NCBI RefSeq assembly: GCF_005154805.1
Contig: NZ_CP039727.1
Coordinates: 1,485,501 to 1,549,500, forward strand
Direction of reading: 5' to 3'
DNA from: Bacillus sp. S3
GTDB taxonomy: Bacteria; Bacillota; Bacilli; Bacillales; Cytobacillaceae
Length of the DNA stretch: 64,000 bases
Shown here: positions 17,789 through 25,211 of the stretch, piece after piece
How the letters are laid out: every line of letters begins with the position of its first letter
How positions within the stretch are numbered: position 1 is the first letter of the stretch
Notes under the pieces: model-generated
Databases searched by the model: none
The model's input: only the letters and a program-made list of their open reading frames with translations
Told to the model about the DNA's origin: nothing
Translations under genes and position numbers: made by a program

Positions 17789-18733
17789 ATGGGAAAAGGT
17801 ATATTAGATTATGAGGTTGGAGAACAGGTTGAATTATTTCTTTTAATCAAAAGCTCCACAAAAGGGATTGCGAGTAATGGCAAGCCGTTTCTAACTTTAA
17901 TTCTGCAAGATCAAAGCGGGGACATTGAGGCAAAACTTTGGGATGCAGGTGAAGAGGATGAAAAGAATTACGCAGCCCAAAATATTGTGAAAATTCTCGG
18001 AGATGTCCAAAATTATCGCGGCAAGAGTCAGCTGAAAATTCGCCAAATTCGTCGAACAAGCCCTGCTGATGGGGTGAAGCTAGATGATTTTCTTGAGACA
18101 GCTCCACTTAGTCAGGAAGAAATGGTCAGCAAGCTGACACAATATATTTTCGAAATGAAAAATCCTAATATCCAAAGAATAACCCGGCATTTAATTAAGA
18201 AACACCAAAAATCCTTTTTGGAATATCCTGCGGCCACTAAAAATCATCATGAATTTGTTTCCGGGCTTGCCTATCACGTTGTCAGCATGCTAGACCTGGC
18301 CAGAGCAATTGCTTCGTTGTATCCAAGTCTTGATAGGGATCTATTGTATGCAGGAGTTATTTTACATGATATGGGGAAGGTACTGGAATTGTCTGGGCCT
18401 GTATCAACGGTTTATACCATTGAAGGGAATTTGCTCGGGCACATAACGATTATGGTTAGCGAAATTGGCAAAGCGGCTGAAGAACTTGGGATATCTGGGG
18501 AAGAGGTATTAATTTTGCAACACCTTGTCCTGAGTCATCATGGAAAAGCAGAATGGGGCAGCCCGAAACCGCCAATGATTAAGGAAGCGGAAATTCTTCA
18601 TTATATAGATAATCTTGATGCAAAAATGAATATGCTGGATCGTGCTTTAGAACGAGTAAAGCCAGGTGAATTTACAGAGAGAATTTTTGCCCTTGATAAC
18701 CGTTCATTTTATAAGCCAGCGTTTCATAAGTAA
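17789..18733 (+). CDS. yhaM: YhaM, 3'-5' exoribonuclease
   Basis: 314 aa, same length as B. subtilis YhaM. An N-terminal OB-fold (about residues 10-90, including [25 protein letters not shown] pattern) binds nucleic acid, and the HD domain follows ([42 protein letters not shown]), whose His/Asp residues hold the catalytic metal. The enzyme degrades RNA from the 3' end. Start ATG follows GGAAGGAGCG. It lies 43 bp after yhaN and is probably cotranscribed; a terminator ends the unit. Confidence 0.94.
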   Translation: MGKGILDYEVGEQVELFLLIKSSTKGIASNGKPFLTLILQDQSGDIEAKLWDAGEEDEKNYAAQNIVKILGDVQNYRGKSQLKIRQIRRTSPADGVKLDDFLETAPLSQEEMVSKLTQYIFEMKNPNIQRITRHLIKKHQKSFLEYPAATKNHHEFVSGLAYHVVSMLDLARAIASLYPSLDRDLLYAGVILHDMGKVLELSGPVSTVYTIEGNLLGHITIMVSEIGKAAEELGISGEEVLILQHLVLSHHGKAEWGSPKPPMIKEAEILHYIDNLDAKMNMLDRALERVKPGEFTERIFALDNRSFYKPAFHK

Positions 18734-18738
18734 ATTAA

Positions 18739-18765
18739 AATAACCCATAAAGGGTTATTTTTTTT
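18739..18765 (+). terminator. Rho-independent terminator after yhaM
   Basis: AATAACCC / GGGTTATT stem with a 5-nt loop and eight T. Confidence 0.9.
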
Positions 18766-18845
18766 GAGAAGAAATGAATATTTCTCGGAATACCGAATAA
18801 GTTGTAATAAAAAGTGGACAACCACTAAGAGGGGAGCAATATATT

Positions 18846-19034
18846 TTGACGATACCTATTTGGATTTATGCAGTTGTGGTTGGAATTGTAATCAGTGCTA
18901 TAATGGCAATTAAAACGGGCAGAGAAGAACGGGAGGTAGAAAGGGAAAACATTGAGCTAGAAGGAGAAATTTATATTAAACGTCTAGAGCGAGAAAAGGA
19001 AATGCGGGAAGAACTTAGGGCTACAGGGGAATAG
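18846..19034 (+). CDS. yhaL: YhaL, small sporulation-associated membrane protein
   Basis: 62 aa from TTG at 18846 with AGAGGGGAGC upstream. One N-terminal membrane helix (IWIYAVVVGIVISAIMAI, residues 5-22) is followed by a highly charged cytoplasmic helix full of Glu and Arg (REEREVERENIELEGE). This matches the YhaL family, listed as sporulation-associated in Bacillus (about 70 aa in B. subtilis); its mechanism is not known. Position between yhaM and prsA is conserved. It has its own upstream region (18766-18845). Confidence 0.85.
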   Translation: MTIPIWIYAVVVGIVISAIMAIKTGREEREVERENIELEGEIYIKRLEREKEMREELRATGE

Positions 19035-19056
19035 GCGCTTCAGCTGGACAATAGAA

Positions 19057-19087
19057 AAAGCGGAAACGCCCTAGGCGCTTCCGCTTT
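19057..19087. terminator. Bidirectional terminator between yhaL and prsA
   Basis: AAAGCGGAA-CGCC pairs with GGCG-TTCCGCTTT; poly-A on one side and T on the other allow use from both strands. Confidence 0.85.
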
Positions 19088-19091
19088 ATTA

Positions 19092-19967
19092 TTATTGTTG
19101 TGCAGCTGGTGTTTCCGGATTAAGTGCGTCTTTTAAATCCTTATCGCTTACTTTTACGTTCGCTGCTTTAAGTTCACGCTGCATTGCTTTATTAATGTCT
19201 TCACTTGTTAATTTAGATGATTTTAATTGGTATTCCATTTCTTTCTTCATTTCATCGTAAGACTTCTTCTCTTTTTTCTCTGTTACTTGGATAATATGAT
19301 AACCGAATTGTGTTTTTACCGGAGCACTAATTTCATTCGCTTTAAGGGCAAAAGCTGCTTTAGTAAAGTCAGGATCATATTGACCTTTGTTGGTATTATT
19401 AATCGTACCTAATTCGCCGCCATTTTGGGCTGACGCAGTATCTGTTGAGTATTCCTTCGCAACTTCATCAAATTTTGCACCGCTATCAAGCTTTTTCTTT
19501 ACTTCATTAGCAGTAGCTTCATCTTTAACAAGGATATGGCGAGCTTTAATATCCGGCTGATAGCTATCGTAATATTCCTTTATTTCCTTTTCAGATACTT
19601 TTACGTCTTTCAGAGCTGCCTTTTCTTGCATCATGCCAAGCTTCATCGTTTTCTTTAAATCGTTTTCACTTTTATAGCCATACTGTGCAAGAGTAGCCTC
19701 AAAATTTGAGCCAAGATCTGATTTTAATTGATCGATTTTCTCATTTAATTCTTTATCAGAGATTTTGTAATTCTTAGAAAGAACTTTTTCATATACAAGC
19801 TGTTGCAGGGCTTGATCTCCGACTTTTTCTTTCATTGAGTTGTAAAGCTCTTCTTGTGTAATATTTCCTGCCTTACTTTCAACCACCGTATCAGAACCAC
19901 TTTGATTACAAGCGCCTAATGTAAGAACCCCGCCAGCTATGGTGAGGGCTAAAATCCATCTTTTCAT
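19092..19967 (-). CDS. prsA: PrsA, lipoprotein foldase (peptidyl-prolyl isomerase)
   Basis: 291 aa. A lipoprotein signal is clear: MKRW, a hydrophobic stretch, and lipobox LGAC with Cys20 to be lipidated. A SurA-like helical N-domain follows, then a PpiC/parvulin domain (about residues 132-225) with IKARHILVKDE, GGELGTI and APVKTQFGYHIIQV. It folds secreted proteins on the outer face of the membrane. Length matches B. subtilis PrsA (292 aa). It ends in a Pro/Gln tail. Monocistronic, minus strand, convergent with yhaL. In B. subtilis this protein limits secretion of amylase and proteases. Confidence 0.96.
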   Translation of the reverse strand: MKRWILALTIAGGVLTLGACNQSGSDTVVESKAGNITQEELYNSMKEKVGDQALQQLVYEKVLSKNYKISDKELNEKIDQLKSDLGSNFEATLAQYGYKSENDLKKTMKLGMMQEKAALKDVKVSEKEIKEYYDSYQPDIKARHILVKDEATANEVKKKLDSGAKFDEVAKEYSTDTASAQNGGELGTINNTNKGQYDPDFTKAAFALKANEISAPVKTQFGYHIIQVTEKKEKKSYDEMKKEMEYQLKSSKLTSEDINKAMQRELKAANVKVSDKDLKDALNPETPAAQQ

Positions 19968-20184
19968 GCTGAATCTCTCCTAAACAGTAAATTCGTATGG
20001 CATTTTGTCCACATTCTTTACTATAACATAAATGGGAACTACTGCAAAAATAAAAGATGTGAGGTTTTATTGAAAATTACATAAACGAGTTTAGGACTTT
20101 TCCAAAAAAAATAAGCTAAGTGCCTAAACGAAATGAATCCATGTTGAATAGTATATCTTAGCAAATGAAAAAGGAGGTATTTCG

Positions 20185-20274
20185 ATGAGTGCTGGAGGAT
20201 ATGGAGCTGGTTTTGCTCTTATTGTAGTCCTTTTCATCTTATTGATTATTGTTGGGGCTTCTTGGGTTTACTAA
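20185..20274 (+). CDS. YjcZ-family tiny hydrophobic peptide, copy 1
   Basis: 29 aa: MSAGGYGAGF followed by a single hydrophobic helix ALIVVLFILLIIVGASWVY. AAAGGAGGTATTTCG stands before the ATG. The glycine-rich head plus the helix is the YjcZ-type pattern, annotated as sporulation-associated in Bacillus. It is almost identical to the next peptide, so the pair arose by tandem duplication. Function unknown. Confidence 0.85.
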   Translation: MSAGGYGAGFALIVVLFILLIIVGASWVY

Positions 20275-20309
20275 AATGAAAAAATTATCATGAGAGGAGG
20301 TAAGGATAC

Positions 20310-20402
20310 ATGTCTGGTGGAGCAGCTTACGGTGGAGGATTTGCGTTAATTGTAGTCCTTTTCATCCTATTAATTATCATTGGGGCTTCTTGGGTTTATT
20401 AA
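20310..20402 (+). CDS. YjcZ-family tiny hydrophobic peptide, copy 2
   Basis: 30 aa: MSGGAAYGGGF then ALIVVLFILLIIIGASWVY, nearly the same as copy 1 with one extra head residue. The ribosome site is GAGAGGAGGTAAGGATAC. It lies 35 bp after copy 1 and both end at one terminator, so they are probably cotranscribed. Function unknown. Confidence 0.85.
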   Translation: MSGGAAYGGGFALIVVLFILLIIIGASWVY

Positions 20403-20421
20403 GAAAAAAATGAAAAACTAA

Positions 20422-20456
20422 AAGCGATGAGACCTTTCCTCATCGCTTCGATTTTT
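20422..20456 (+). terminator. Rho-independent terminator after the YjcZ-type pair
   Basis: A 10-bp perfect stem AAGCGATGAG / CTCATCGCTT with a 7-nt loop, then CGATTTTTT. Confidence 0.9.
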
Positions 20457-20511
20457 TGTTGGAGTGTTTTCAACACAAATTCAAATCCGCCGTCTTATTT
20501 TTACCGTTAGA

Positions 20512-20691
20512 TTATGTATATAAAATTTCCAAATAAGATGAGATCAGTAAAATGGTAATAAGAACATTTATCGTGCGGAACACCTTATGCTGGTTTTCCT
20601 CTGGGATTTCTTTTTGGATACAAAGAGAATTTGTCAGTTTATTTACATAAAACAAGATAAAAATAGCGAAGACAATAAAAACGGAGATCAT
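20512..20691 (-). CDS. Small membrane protein of unknown function
   Basis: 59 aa from ATG at 20691 (a TTG one codon earlier is possible); GGGAGGG lies 8 nt upstream. Two hydrophobic helices: ISVFIVFAIFILFYV (residues 2-16) and INVLITILLISSYLEIL (about 41-57), joined by a charged loop KEIPEENQHKVFRT. I do not recognise a family; a hairpin in the membrane is the likely topology. The gene lies alone on the minus strand between the YjcZ pair and yhaI. Confidence 0.6.
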   Translation of the reverse strand: MISVFIVFAIFILFYVNKLTNSLCIQKEIPEENQHKVFRTINVLITILLISSYLEILYT

Positions 20692-20907
20692 CAATGATTC
20701 CCTCCCTGTTGTTCATATTATGCTTTATACAATACCAAAAATTACACAAAAAAGATAGTCATAAAGAATGGAAGAATGTTAGACTTTATTCTACGGTAAA
20801 AAAACTCTATCCGCTGTTGAAACATTACAAAAAAGGTTTACCCCACTCCTTGAAAGGTGAATAATAAGCATGAGAAATGAAACGGCTCGAGTAGGAGGGC
20901 GAATAGT

Positions 20908-21246
20908 ATGAATGAACTTGAAATATTGATGAATAGAATAAATCTCCTTGAATATCACCAAAAGTTGTTGGTAAAGCTGCTGCACAATCCTAAACTAGAG
21001 TTTTATAAACTCATCATCGAGAAGGGAATGACTGAGCAGGAAATTAATTCATTTTATTATTTATGTGACGAATTGAGCAAGAAATTAGCAGAACAAAAAG
21101 CGGAAGGATATGTTTACTTTCATCCGCTTTTTGATAAACTTTCAGCCTCTTTACCAGCAAATCTGAAGATTGAAGAGGTAATAAAAGCATGCTTACTCCA
21201 AAATTTATACGAGCCGCTTTTTCAAGAACTCGAAAAATGTCTATGA
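20908..21246 (+). CDS. yhaI: YhaI-like DUF1878 protein
   Basis: 112 aa (B. subtilis YhaI about 113). Predicted all-helical, soluble: starts MNELEILMNRINLLEYHQKLL and contains YFHPLFDKLSASL and IEEVIKACLLQNLYEPLF. This matches the DUF1878 group. TAGGAGGGCGAATAGT precedes the ATG. Function unknown. It is convergent with scoC (7 bp apart) as in B. subtilis. Confidence 0.82.
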   Translation: MNELEILMNRINLLEYHQKLLVKLLHNPKLEFYKLIIEKGMTEQEINSFYYLCDELSKKLAEQKAEGYVYFHPLFDKLSASLPANLKIEEVIKACLLQNLYEPLFQELEKCL

Positions 21247-21253
21247 TGGAGAT

Positions 21254-21829
21254 CTAGGCTAGCTCCTGTTCCTTATCTTTCGCCTTTTTCAGTGTCCCAT
21301 TTTCCTCAACGAATTGACTTTCGATATTATGGAAGGAACGCTCAAAAATTTCCATAAAATCTTCTCCGTAAATATTGCGGACAATCGCCATCATTTCAAT
21401 AATATCGGGAAATTTCCCGTATAATTCCCGTAATGGCAAAGCTCCAGAGAAAGCGGCATTTCCATTTGGTTCATATGATTCCATGGATTGTAGTAAAATC
21501 TCTTCACCTTTATCGGTGAGTTGAATATACGTGTTACGTTTGTCATTTTCCTTTTTTGAAAATTTTAGCAGCCCGCGTTCTTCTAACTTTTTTGAAAAGT
21601 TAAAGGCTGTTGAGACATGCATAACCCCAAATTTGGCGACATCCGAGATAGAAGCCCCGTTCAAATGATAGGCGATCCAAAGAATATGATGTTCATTAAT
21701 ATTTAAATCATATGGCTTGATCCATTGCTGCCAATCTTTTTCAATCGACTTCCATAACGCTTTACTTAATTGCGTAATCCTTTGACTAAAAATCATTGCT
21801 TCTTTCATTGAATATTGTTTCTCAGTCAT
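21254..21829 (-). CDS. scoC: ScoC/Hpr, MarR-family transition-state regulator
   Basis: 191 aa from the ATG at 21829, chosen because AGTAGGTG is then 9 nt upstream and because the product ([12 protein letters not shown]) lines up with B. subtilis Hpr (MNRVEPPYDVKEAL). The winged-helix core includes [20 protein letters not shown] and [21 protein letters not shown], nearly identical to Hpr. The protein represses protease, sporulation and motility genes during the transition to stationary phase in B. subtilis. A charged C-terminal tail (KKAKDKEQE) follows. Promoter region 21842-21960 is very AT-rich. Confidence 0.95.
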   Translation of the reverse strand: MTEKQYSMKEAMIFSQRITQLSKALWKSIEKDWQQWIKPYDLNINEHHILWIAYHLNGASISDVAKFGVMHVSTAFNFSKKLEERGLLKFSKKENDKRNTYIQLTDKGEEILLQSMESYEPNGNAAFSGALPLRELYGKFPDIIEMMAIVRNIYGEDFMEIFERSFHNIESQFVEENGTLKKAKDKEQELA

Positions 21830-21991
21830 CCCCATTTTCACCTACTTTTATATTTCTCTATTATCATTATGCCAATAAAATAAAAATTAATAAAGATATA
21901 AATTCACAAAATTTTTAGAAATTATGAAATTTTTATATTGAATTTGTAAATTTTTCATGAAAATGCCTTAGCAGCTTGATAAAAGTAAACA

Positions 21992-22354
21992 CTATTTACC
22001 ATATTCTGAAATATCTGCTTCTAACTCTTGAACTGTTTCTCTCATTTCAACAAGTTCTTTTTGGATTTCTTGTTGTTGGGCGCGGATATCCTTTTCCCAA
22101 TGGGCAAGAGAGGATTTAACTTCAAAAAGGAACTTTGAAATTTGTGTTTTTCCTTCCTTTGTCGCGTTGGTTGCGGAATCCTTTAATTGTATTAAGTTCG
22201 TCTTAAGTTCCTGTATTTGATCAATTGCTGCCTGTTTATTTTCTTTCAATCTAACTCTTGTTACTTTTCCTGTATTTGGAACTGAGAGCAGCGTACTAAT
22301 ACCTGCAGCAAGTCCCCCTGCTAAAAATCCGTATAAAAAAGGTTTCATCTTCAT
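21992..22354 (-). CDS. yhaH: YhaH, YtxH-type general-stress protein
   Basis: 120 aa from the ATG at 22354, with GTGGAGGAAAC upstream; the longer frame to 22399 lacks a site. One N-terminal membrane helix (LYGFLAGGLAAGISTLLSV) with the YtxH-like LSVPNTGKVTRVRLKE motif, followed by a long coiled coil rich in Gln/Glu/Lys. B. subtilis YhaH has about 118 aa. YtxH-like proteins are commonly stress-induced and membrane bound; the function is not defined. Monocistronic on the minus strand downstream of scoC's antisense neighbour trpP in synteny. Confidence 0.8.
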   Translation of the reverse strand: MKMKPFLYGFLAGGLAAGISTLLSVPNTGKVTRVRLKENKQAAIDQIQELKTNLIQLKDSATNATKEGKTQISKFLFEVKSSLAHWEKDIRAQQQEIQKELVEMRETVQELEADISEYGK

Positions 22355-22541
22355 TTTCTTAGTTTCCTCCACATAATGGTGAATGTTCCAAAAAAACAAT
22401 TTTAAAAGAATAATTATTTTGACTATTAATCGTTTTCTACACCCTGTTTATCGAGACCTTGTTCATAGGAATGGACGGTAAAACATATAAATAGTTACAA
22501 CCATTGTTCTGATTAAAGTTTCAAGTAGGGGGACAAAAAAG

Positions 22542-22733
22542 ATGAAGAGTGTTGCTGTGACGTTACTTATTTTAAGTACGCTTCTTTTTTTAGGAACAGT
22601 TAAATATTTATTTGATTTCAAAAGGCCAGGAGTCTATCCGCCAAAACAAGTATTAAAGAAAAGAGCAGCTGCATTAGCTGGAGGCGGAGGGATTATCCTG
22701 CTGATTGCTATAATTCTTTTAACCTTGACATAG
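22542..22733 (+). CDS. Small two-helix membrane protein, unknown
   Basis: 63 aa. Two membrane segments, VAVTLLILSTLLFLGTVKYLF (residues 4-24) and a glycine-rich ALAGGGGIILLIAIILLTL (about 44-62), separated by FKRPGVYPPKQVLKKR, a basic loop that should lie in the cytoplasm. AGTAGGGGGAC precedes the ATG. No family recognised. It ends at a strong bidirectional terminator shared with trpP. Confidence 0.7.
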   Translation: MKSVAVTLLILSTLLFLGTVKYLFDFKRPGVYPPKQVLKKRAAALAGGGGIILLIAIILLTLT

Positions 22734-22751
22734 AATGGTTGTCGTATGTAA

Positions 22752-22787
22752 TTTAAGAAAAGAACCCCATGGGGTTCTTTTCTTAAA
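22752..22787. terminator. Bidirectional terminator between the 63-aa protein gene and trpP
   Basis: A 17-bp perfect stem, with AGAACCCC / GGGGTTCT at its core, flanked by A and T runs, usable by both converging genes. Confidence 0.9.
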
Positions 22788-22801
22788 TAAGATCCCGTGC
22801 A

Positions 22802-23329
22802 TTACTTTTGAATGACGGAAGCTGTTGACAAATTTGTTCTTTTTACAATTGATTGAGCAACTGGAAACAAAATAATCATAATAACAGTATTTAGTGCGAT
22901 AGCCGGTAAAACCCCAACAGAAAATAATGCTACAAAAGGTCCTGGTAATTCAAATAATAAAAGGGCCGAGCCTAAAAAGACAGTTCCTGAAATTAATGTT
23001 CCAACTGCAGTTAAGATTGCAGCACTAACAATCGGTTTAACCAATTTCCTTAAGACCAAAAATAAACCGAAAAAGATTAATGAAGTGACAATCTTATCAA
23101 TAATATTTGGGATCTGGCCATTAGGAAAACCTGTGGTTAATGCTGATAAAACTCCAGTTACAATTCCCATTAGCATGACACTTTTTACTTCTGGCACAAG
23201 AATAATACCTAAAAACATCATCGCCAGCATCATGTCTGGTTTAATTCCAAGGAAATTTGGCATTACCGTATGCAATACGACCCCAATACCAGCTAAAAGC
23301 GCTAAAACGACTAGATTTTTTGTTTTCAT
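22802..23329 (-). CDS. trpP: TrpP (YhaG), tryptophan transporter
   Basis: 175 aa (B. subtilis 172) with five to six hydrophobic segments, an N-terminal MKTKNLVVLALLAGIGVVLH and the segment GIKPDMMLAMMFLGIIL, typical of the TrpP family. It imports tryptophan across the cytoplasmic membrane, probably through an ECF-like fold. The leader holds six NAG triplets with exact two-base spacers running into the start codon (23332-23359), covering the Shine-Dalgarno, so translation is very probably blocked by tryptophan-bound TRAP. This supports the identification strongly. Confidence 0.95.
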   Translation of the reverse strand: MKTKNLVVLALLAGIGVVLHTVMPNFLGIKPDMMLAMMFLGIILVPEVKSVMLMGIVTGVLSALTTGFPNGQIPNIIDKIVTSLIFFGLFLVLRKLVKPIVSAAILTAVGTLISGTVFLGSALLLFELPGPFVALFSVGVLPAIALNTVIMIILFPVAQSIVKRTNLSTASVIQK

Positions 23330-23331
23330 TT

Positions 23332-23359
23332 CTCATCTCTCCTCTGCTATTCTAAGCTA
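23332..23359 (-). promoter_or_regulatory. TRAP-binding site in the trpP leader
   Basis: Read on the minus strand: TAG-ct-TAG-aa-TAG-ca-GAG-ga-GAG-at-GAG-aa-ATG. There are six U/GAG triplets, each separated by exactly two bases; the last lies two bases before the start codon. The only plausible ribosome site (GAGGAGAG) is inside it. TRAP binds arrays of this kind. Confidence 0.88.
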
Positions 23360-23383
23360 TTTGTTCCTCCTGCAGTGCACTGA

Positions 23384-23416
23384 TTGCCTGCAGCGAAAAA
23401 CTTACAATCATTATAC
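23384..23416 (-). promoter_or_regulatory. Probable trpP promoter -10 region and leader start
   Basis: TATAAT on the minus strand at 23415-23410, in a very AT-rich region; the -35 element is weak. It puts the transcription start some 75 bases upstream of the ATG, so the TRAP site is in the transcript. Confidence 0.5.
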
Positions 23417-23463
23417 CATATTACTATAATATTAATAAAGATATAATTTTCAGAAAACTTGTT

Positions 23464-23889
23464 TTACAGCTGTTTAGCAATCGCTGCTGCAATTTCTTGT
23501 AACTTTTGAGGTGTATAATCACTTTGATTATTTTTCCAAACCGCTCCAAAACCGTCACCCTTACCGAAACGCGGGATTAGGTGCATATGGAAATGAAAAA
23601 CAGATTGGCCGGCATGTTCACCGTTATTATTGATTGTATTTAATCCAATGGGGTCGAATTCCTGTTTTAATGCATTGGCAATTGCCGGGACGACTTCAAA
23701 AAGATTTCTTGCCATTTCGGGAGTCATTTCAAATAGGTTTTCTTTATGTACCTTAGGAATCACAAGTGTATGTCCTTTAGTTACTTGACTTATATCTAAA
23801 AATGCTAAGACATGCTCGTTTTCGAAAACCTTCGCTGCGGGAATTTCACCGTTAACTATTTTACAAAAAATACAATCGCTCATACTCAT
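23464..23889 (-). CDS. hit: Hit, HIT-family nucleotide hydrolase
   Basis: 141 aa (B. subtilis Hit about 145). The N-terminal CIFCKIVNGEIPA has the zinc-associated CxxC of Hint-type proteins; HTLVIPKVHKENLFEM follows; the catalytic triad HFHMHLIPR (HxHxH) is near residue 101-109. Hint/HIT enzymes hydrolyse purine nucleoside phosphoramidates or AMP conjugates. Two ATGs (23889 and 23883) are possible starts. No terminator is visible between hit and the trpP promoter. It is divergent from ecsA, as in B. subtilis. Confidence 0.94.
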   Translation of the reverse strand: MSMSDCIFCKIVNGEIPAAKVFENEHVLAFLDISQVTKGHTLVIPKVHKENLFEMTPEMARNLFEVVPAIANALKQEFDPIGLNTINNNGEHAGQSVFHFHMHLIPRFGKGDGFGAVWKNNQSDYTPQKLQEIAAAIAKQL

Positions 23890-24000
23890 ACAACCCCTTT
23901 AAAAATTGTTTGTATTATTTTACCACATAATGATGAAAAAGAAAAAGACAGGATCCGCGTGGAATCCTGCCTTCCCGAAGGGGAATTGCTTCAATTTTAA

Positions 24001-24300
24001 CGTTCATTCAGGAGTGTTCTTTGATAAACACCTCATTTTTCTTAGAGTGTTTTTTATAAAGAAACATCTTTGTTCAAGCTGACCATCCCCTAATTGTTTT
24101 TATATGTTTTCCCAACTTATAAAAACGGGTAGCGATCTGCGGTAAACACCTCATTTGTCGTTTATTTTTTTAGGATAAACAGTTGGTGTTGAACTCTAAA
24201 TGGATTGAATGCACATTGTACAAAACAACCATCCCCTTATTTGAAACGATTGGAAGCTCACTTGTTTGAAAGGAAATTGTCTTTAACAGACACCTCATTT
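24001..24300 (+). repeat. Intergenic region with interleaved short repeats between hit and ecsA
   Basis: The 470-bp gap 24001-24470 holds no convincing gene. It has three copies of ACACCTCATTT (24027-24038 and 24145-24156 preceded by AA, 24289-24300 preceded by G) alternating with two copies of ACCATCCCCTxATT (24082-24095, 24228-24241). There is also a 9-bp hairpin GTTTTTATA / TATAAAAAC at 24096-24126. An open frame at 24205-24432 lacks a ribosome site and is not called. Confidence 0.7.
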
Positions 24301-24470
24301 CAAGTTTTGATGAATTTCTTCATCGAAGTAAGTTATTTCCCCTTCGAATATTATGATGTCCGCTTCCAAAAGAAATATACAAAAAAATTATCAAAAATTG
24401 AATTCCTATTTTTATTAAGAGGAATTTGGTAAAATGAAAATCATAACATGCTACGGAAGGACGTTTGCAA

Positions 24471-25211
24471 ATGTCTTTATTAACCATTGAAAATCTTGTC
24501 GGGGGATATACAAGGAACCCTGTATTAAAGGATGTTTCCTTTGAAGTAAATGAAAAAGAGATGGTCGGTCTAATTGGTTTAAATGGGGCTGGCAAAAGTA
24601 CCACCATCAAACATATTATCGGATTAATGGAGCCTCATCGCGGAGCCATCAAAATTAATGGACAATCCTTTACAGAAAATAAAGAAGCTTATCGCCGCAT
24701 GTTTACATTTGTTCCTGAAACGCCGGTTTTATATGAAGAACTTACACTGGATGAGCATTTAAAATTGACGGCAATGGCATATGGTCTTGATGAAGCCAGC
24801 TATAAGCAGCGAATTGCTCCGCTGTTGTCGGAATTTCGAATGGAAAGACGCTTAAACTGGTTTCCAGCCCATTTTTCTAAAGGAATGAAACAAAAGGTTA
24901 TGATTATGTGTGCCTTTCTAGTTCAACCATCGCTTTATATTGTTGATGAACCATTTGTTGGCCTCGATCCGCTCGGGATTCAATCTCTGCTTGATTTAAT
25001 GAAAAAGATGAAAGATAACGGTGCGGGGATTTTAATGTCAACACATATACTCGCAACAGCGGAAAAATATTGTGATCGTTTTGTCATTCTACATGAGGGA
25101 AAAATACGTGCCAAAGGAACGCTTGCTGAATTAAGAGAGCAGTTCTCGATGCCGGCGGCTTCGCTAGATGATTTATATATTCAATTAACAAAGGAAGAAA
25201 ATTATGTTTGA
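24471..25211 (+). CDS. ecsA: EcsA, ABC transporter ATP-binding protein
   Basis: 246 aa from the ATG at 24471 (GGAAGG upstream). Walker A GLNGAGKSTT (about residues 36-45), degenerate signature FSKGMKQKVM, Walker B LYIVDEPFVGLDPLG, and switch region STHILATAEKYCD. This is the ATPase of the Ecs transporter (B. subtilis 247 aa), which affects secretion, competence, sporulation and RasP protease activity; its substrate is not settled. It overlaps ecsB by 8 bp. Confidence 0.95.
   Translation: MSLLTIENLVGGYTRNPVLKDVSFEVNEKEMVGLIGLNGAGKSTTIKHIIGLMEPHRGAIKINGQSFTENKEAYRRMFTFVPETPVLYEELTLDEHLKLTAMAYGLDEASYKQRIAPLLSEFRMERRLNWFPAHFSKGMKQKVMIMCAFLVQPSLYIVDEPFVGLDPLGIQSLLDLMKKMKDNGAGILMSTHILATAEKYCDRFVILHEGKIRAKGTLAELREQFSMPAASLDDLYIQLTKEENYV

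Noticed and set aside
18801..18826. AGTGG-ACAA-CCACT palindrome upstream of yhaL
   Set aside because: Arms of five bases only; could be chance, and no matching second site was found.
19053..19090. Repeated GCGCTT/AAGCGG segments near yhaL as a CRISPR or REP element
   Set aside because: Fully explained by a single bidirectional terminator hairpin; no repeat-spacer array anywhere in the window.
24205..24432. Open frame of 75 codons before ecsA
   Set aside because: No ribosome site, overlaps the short repeats and runs into the ecsA leader; composition does not look coding.
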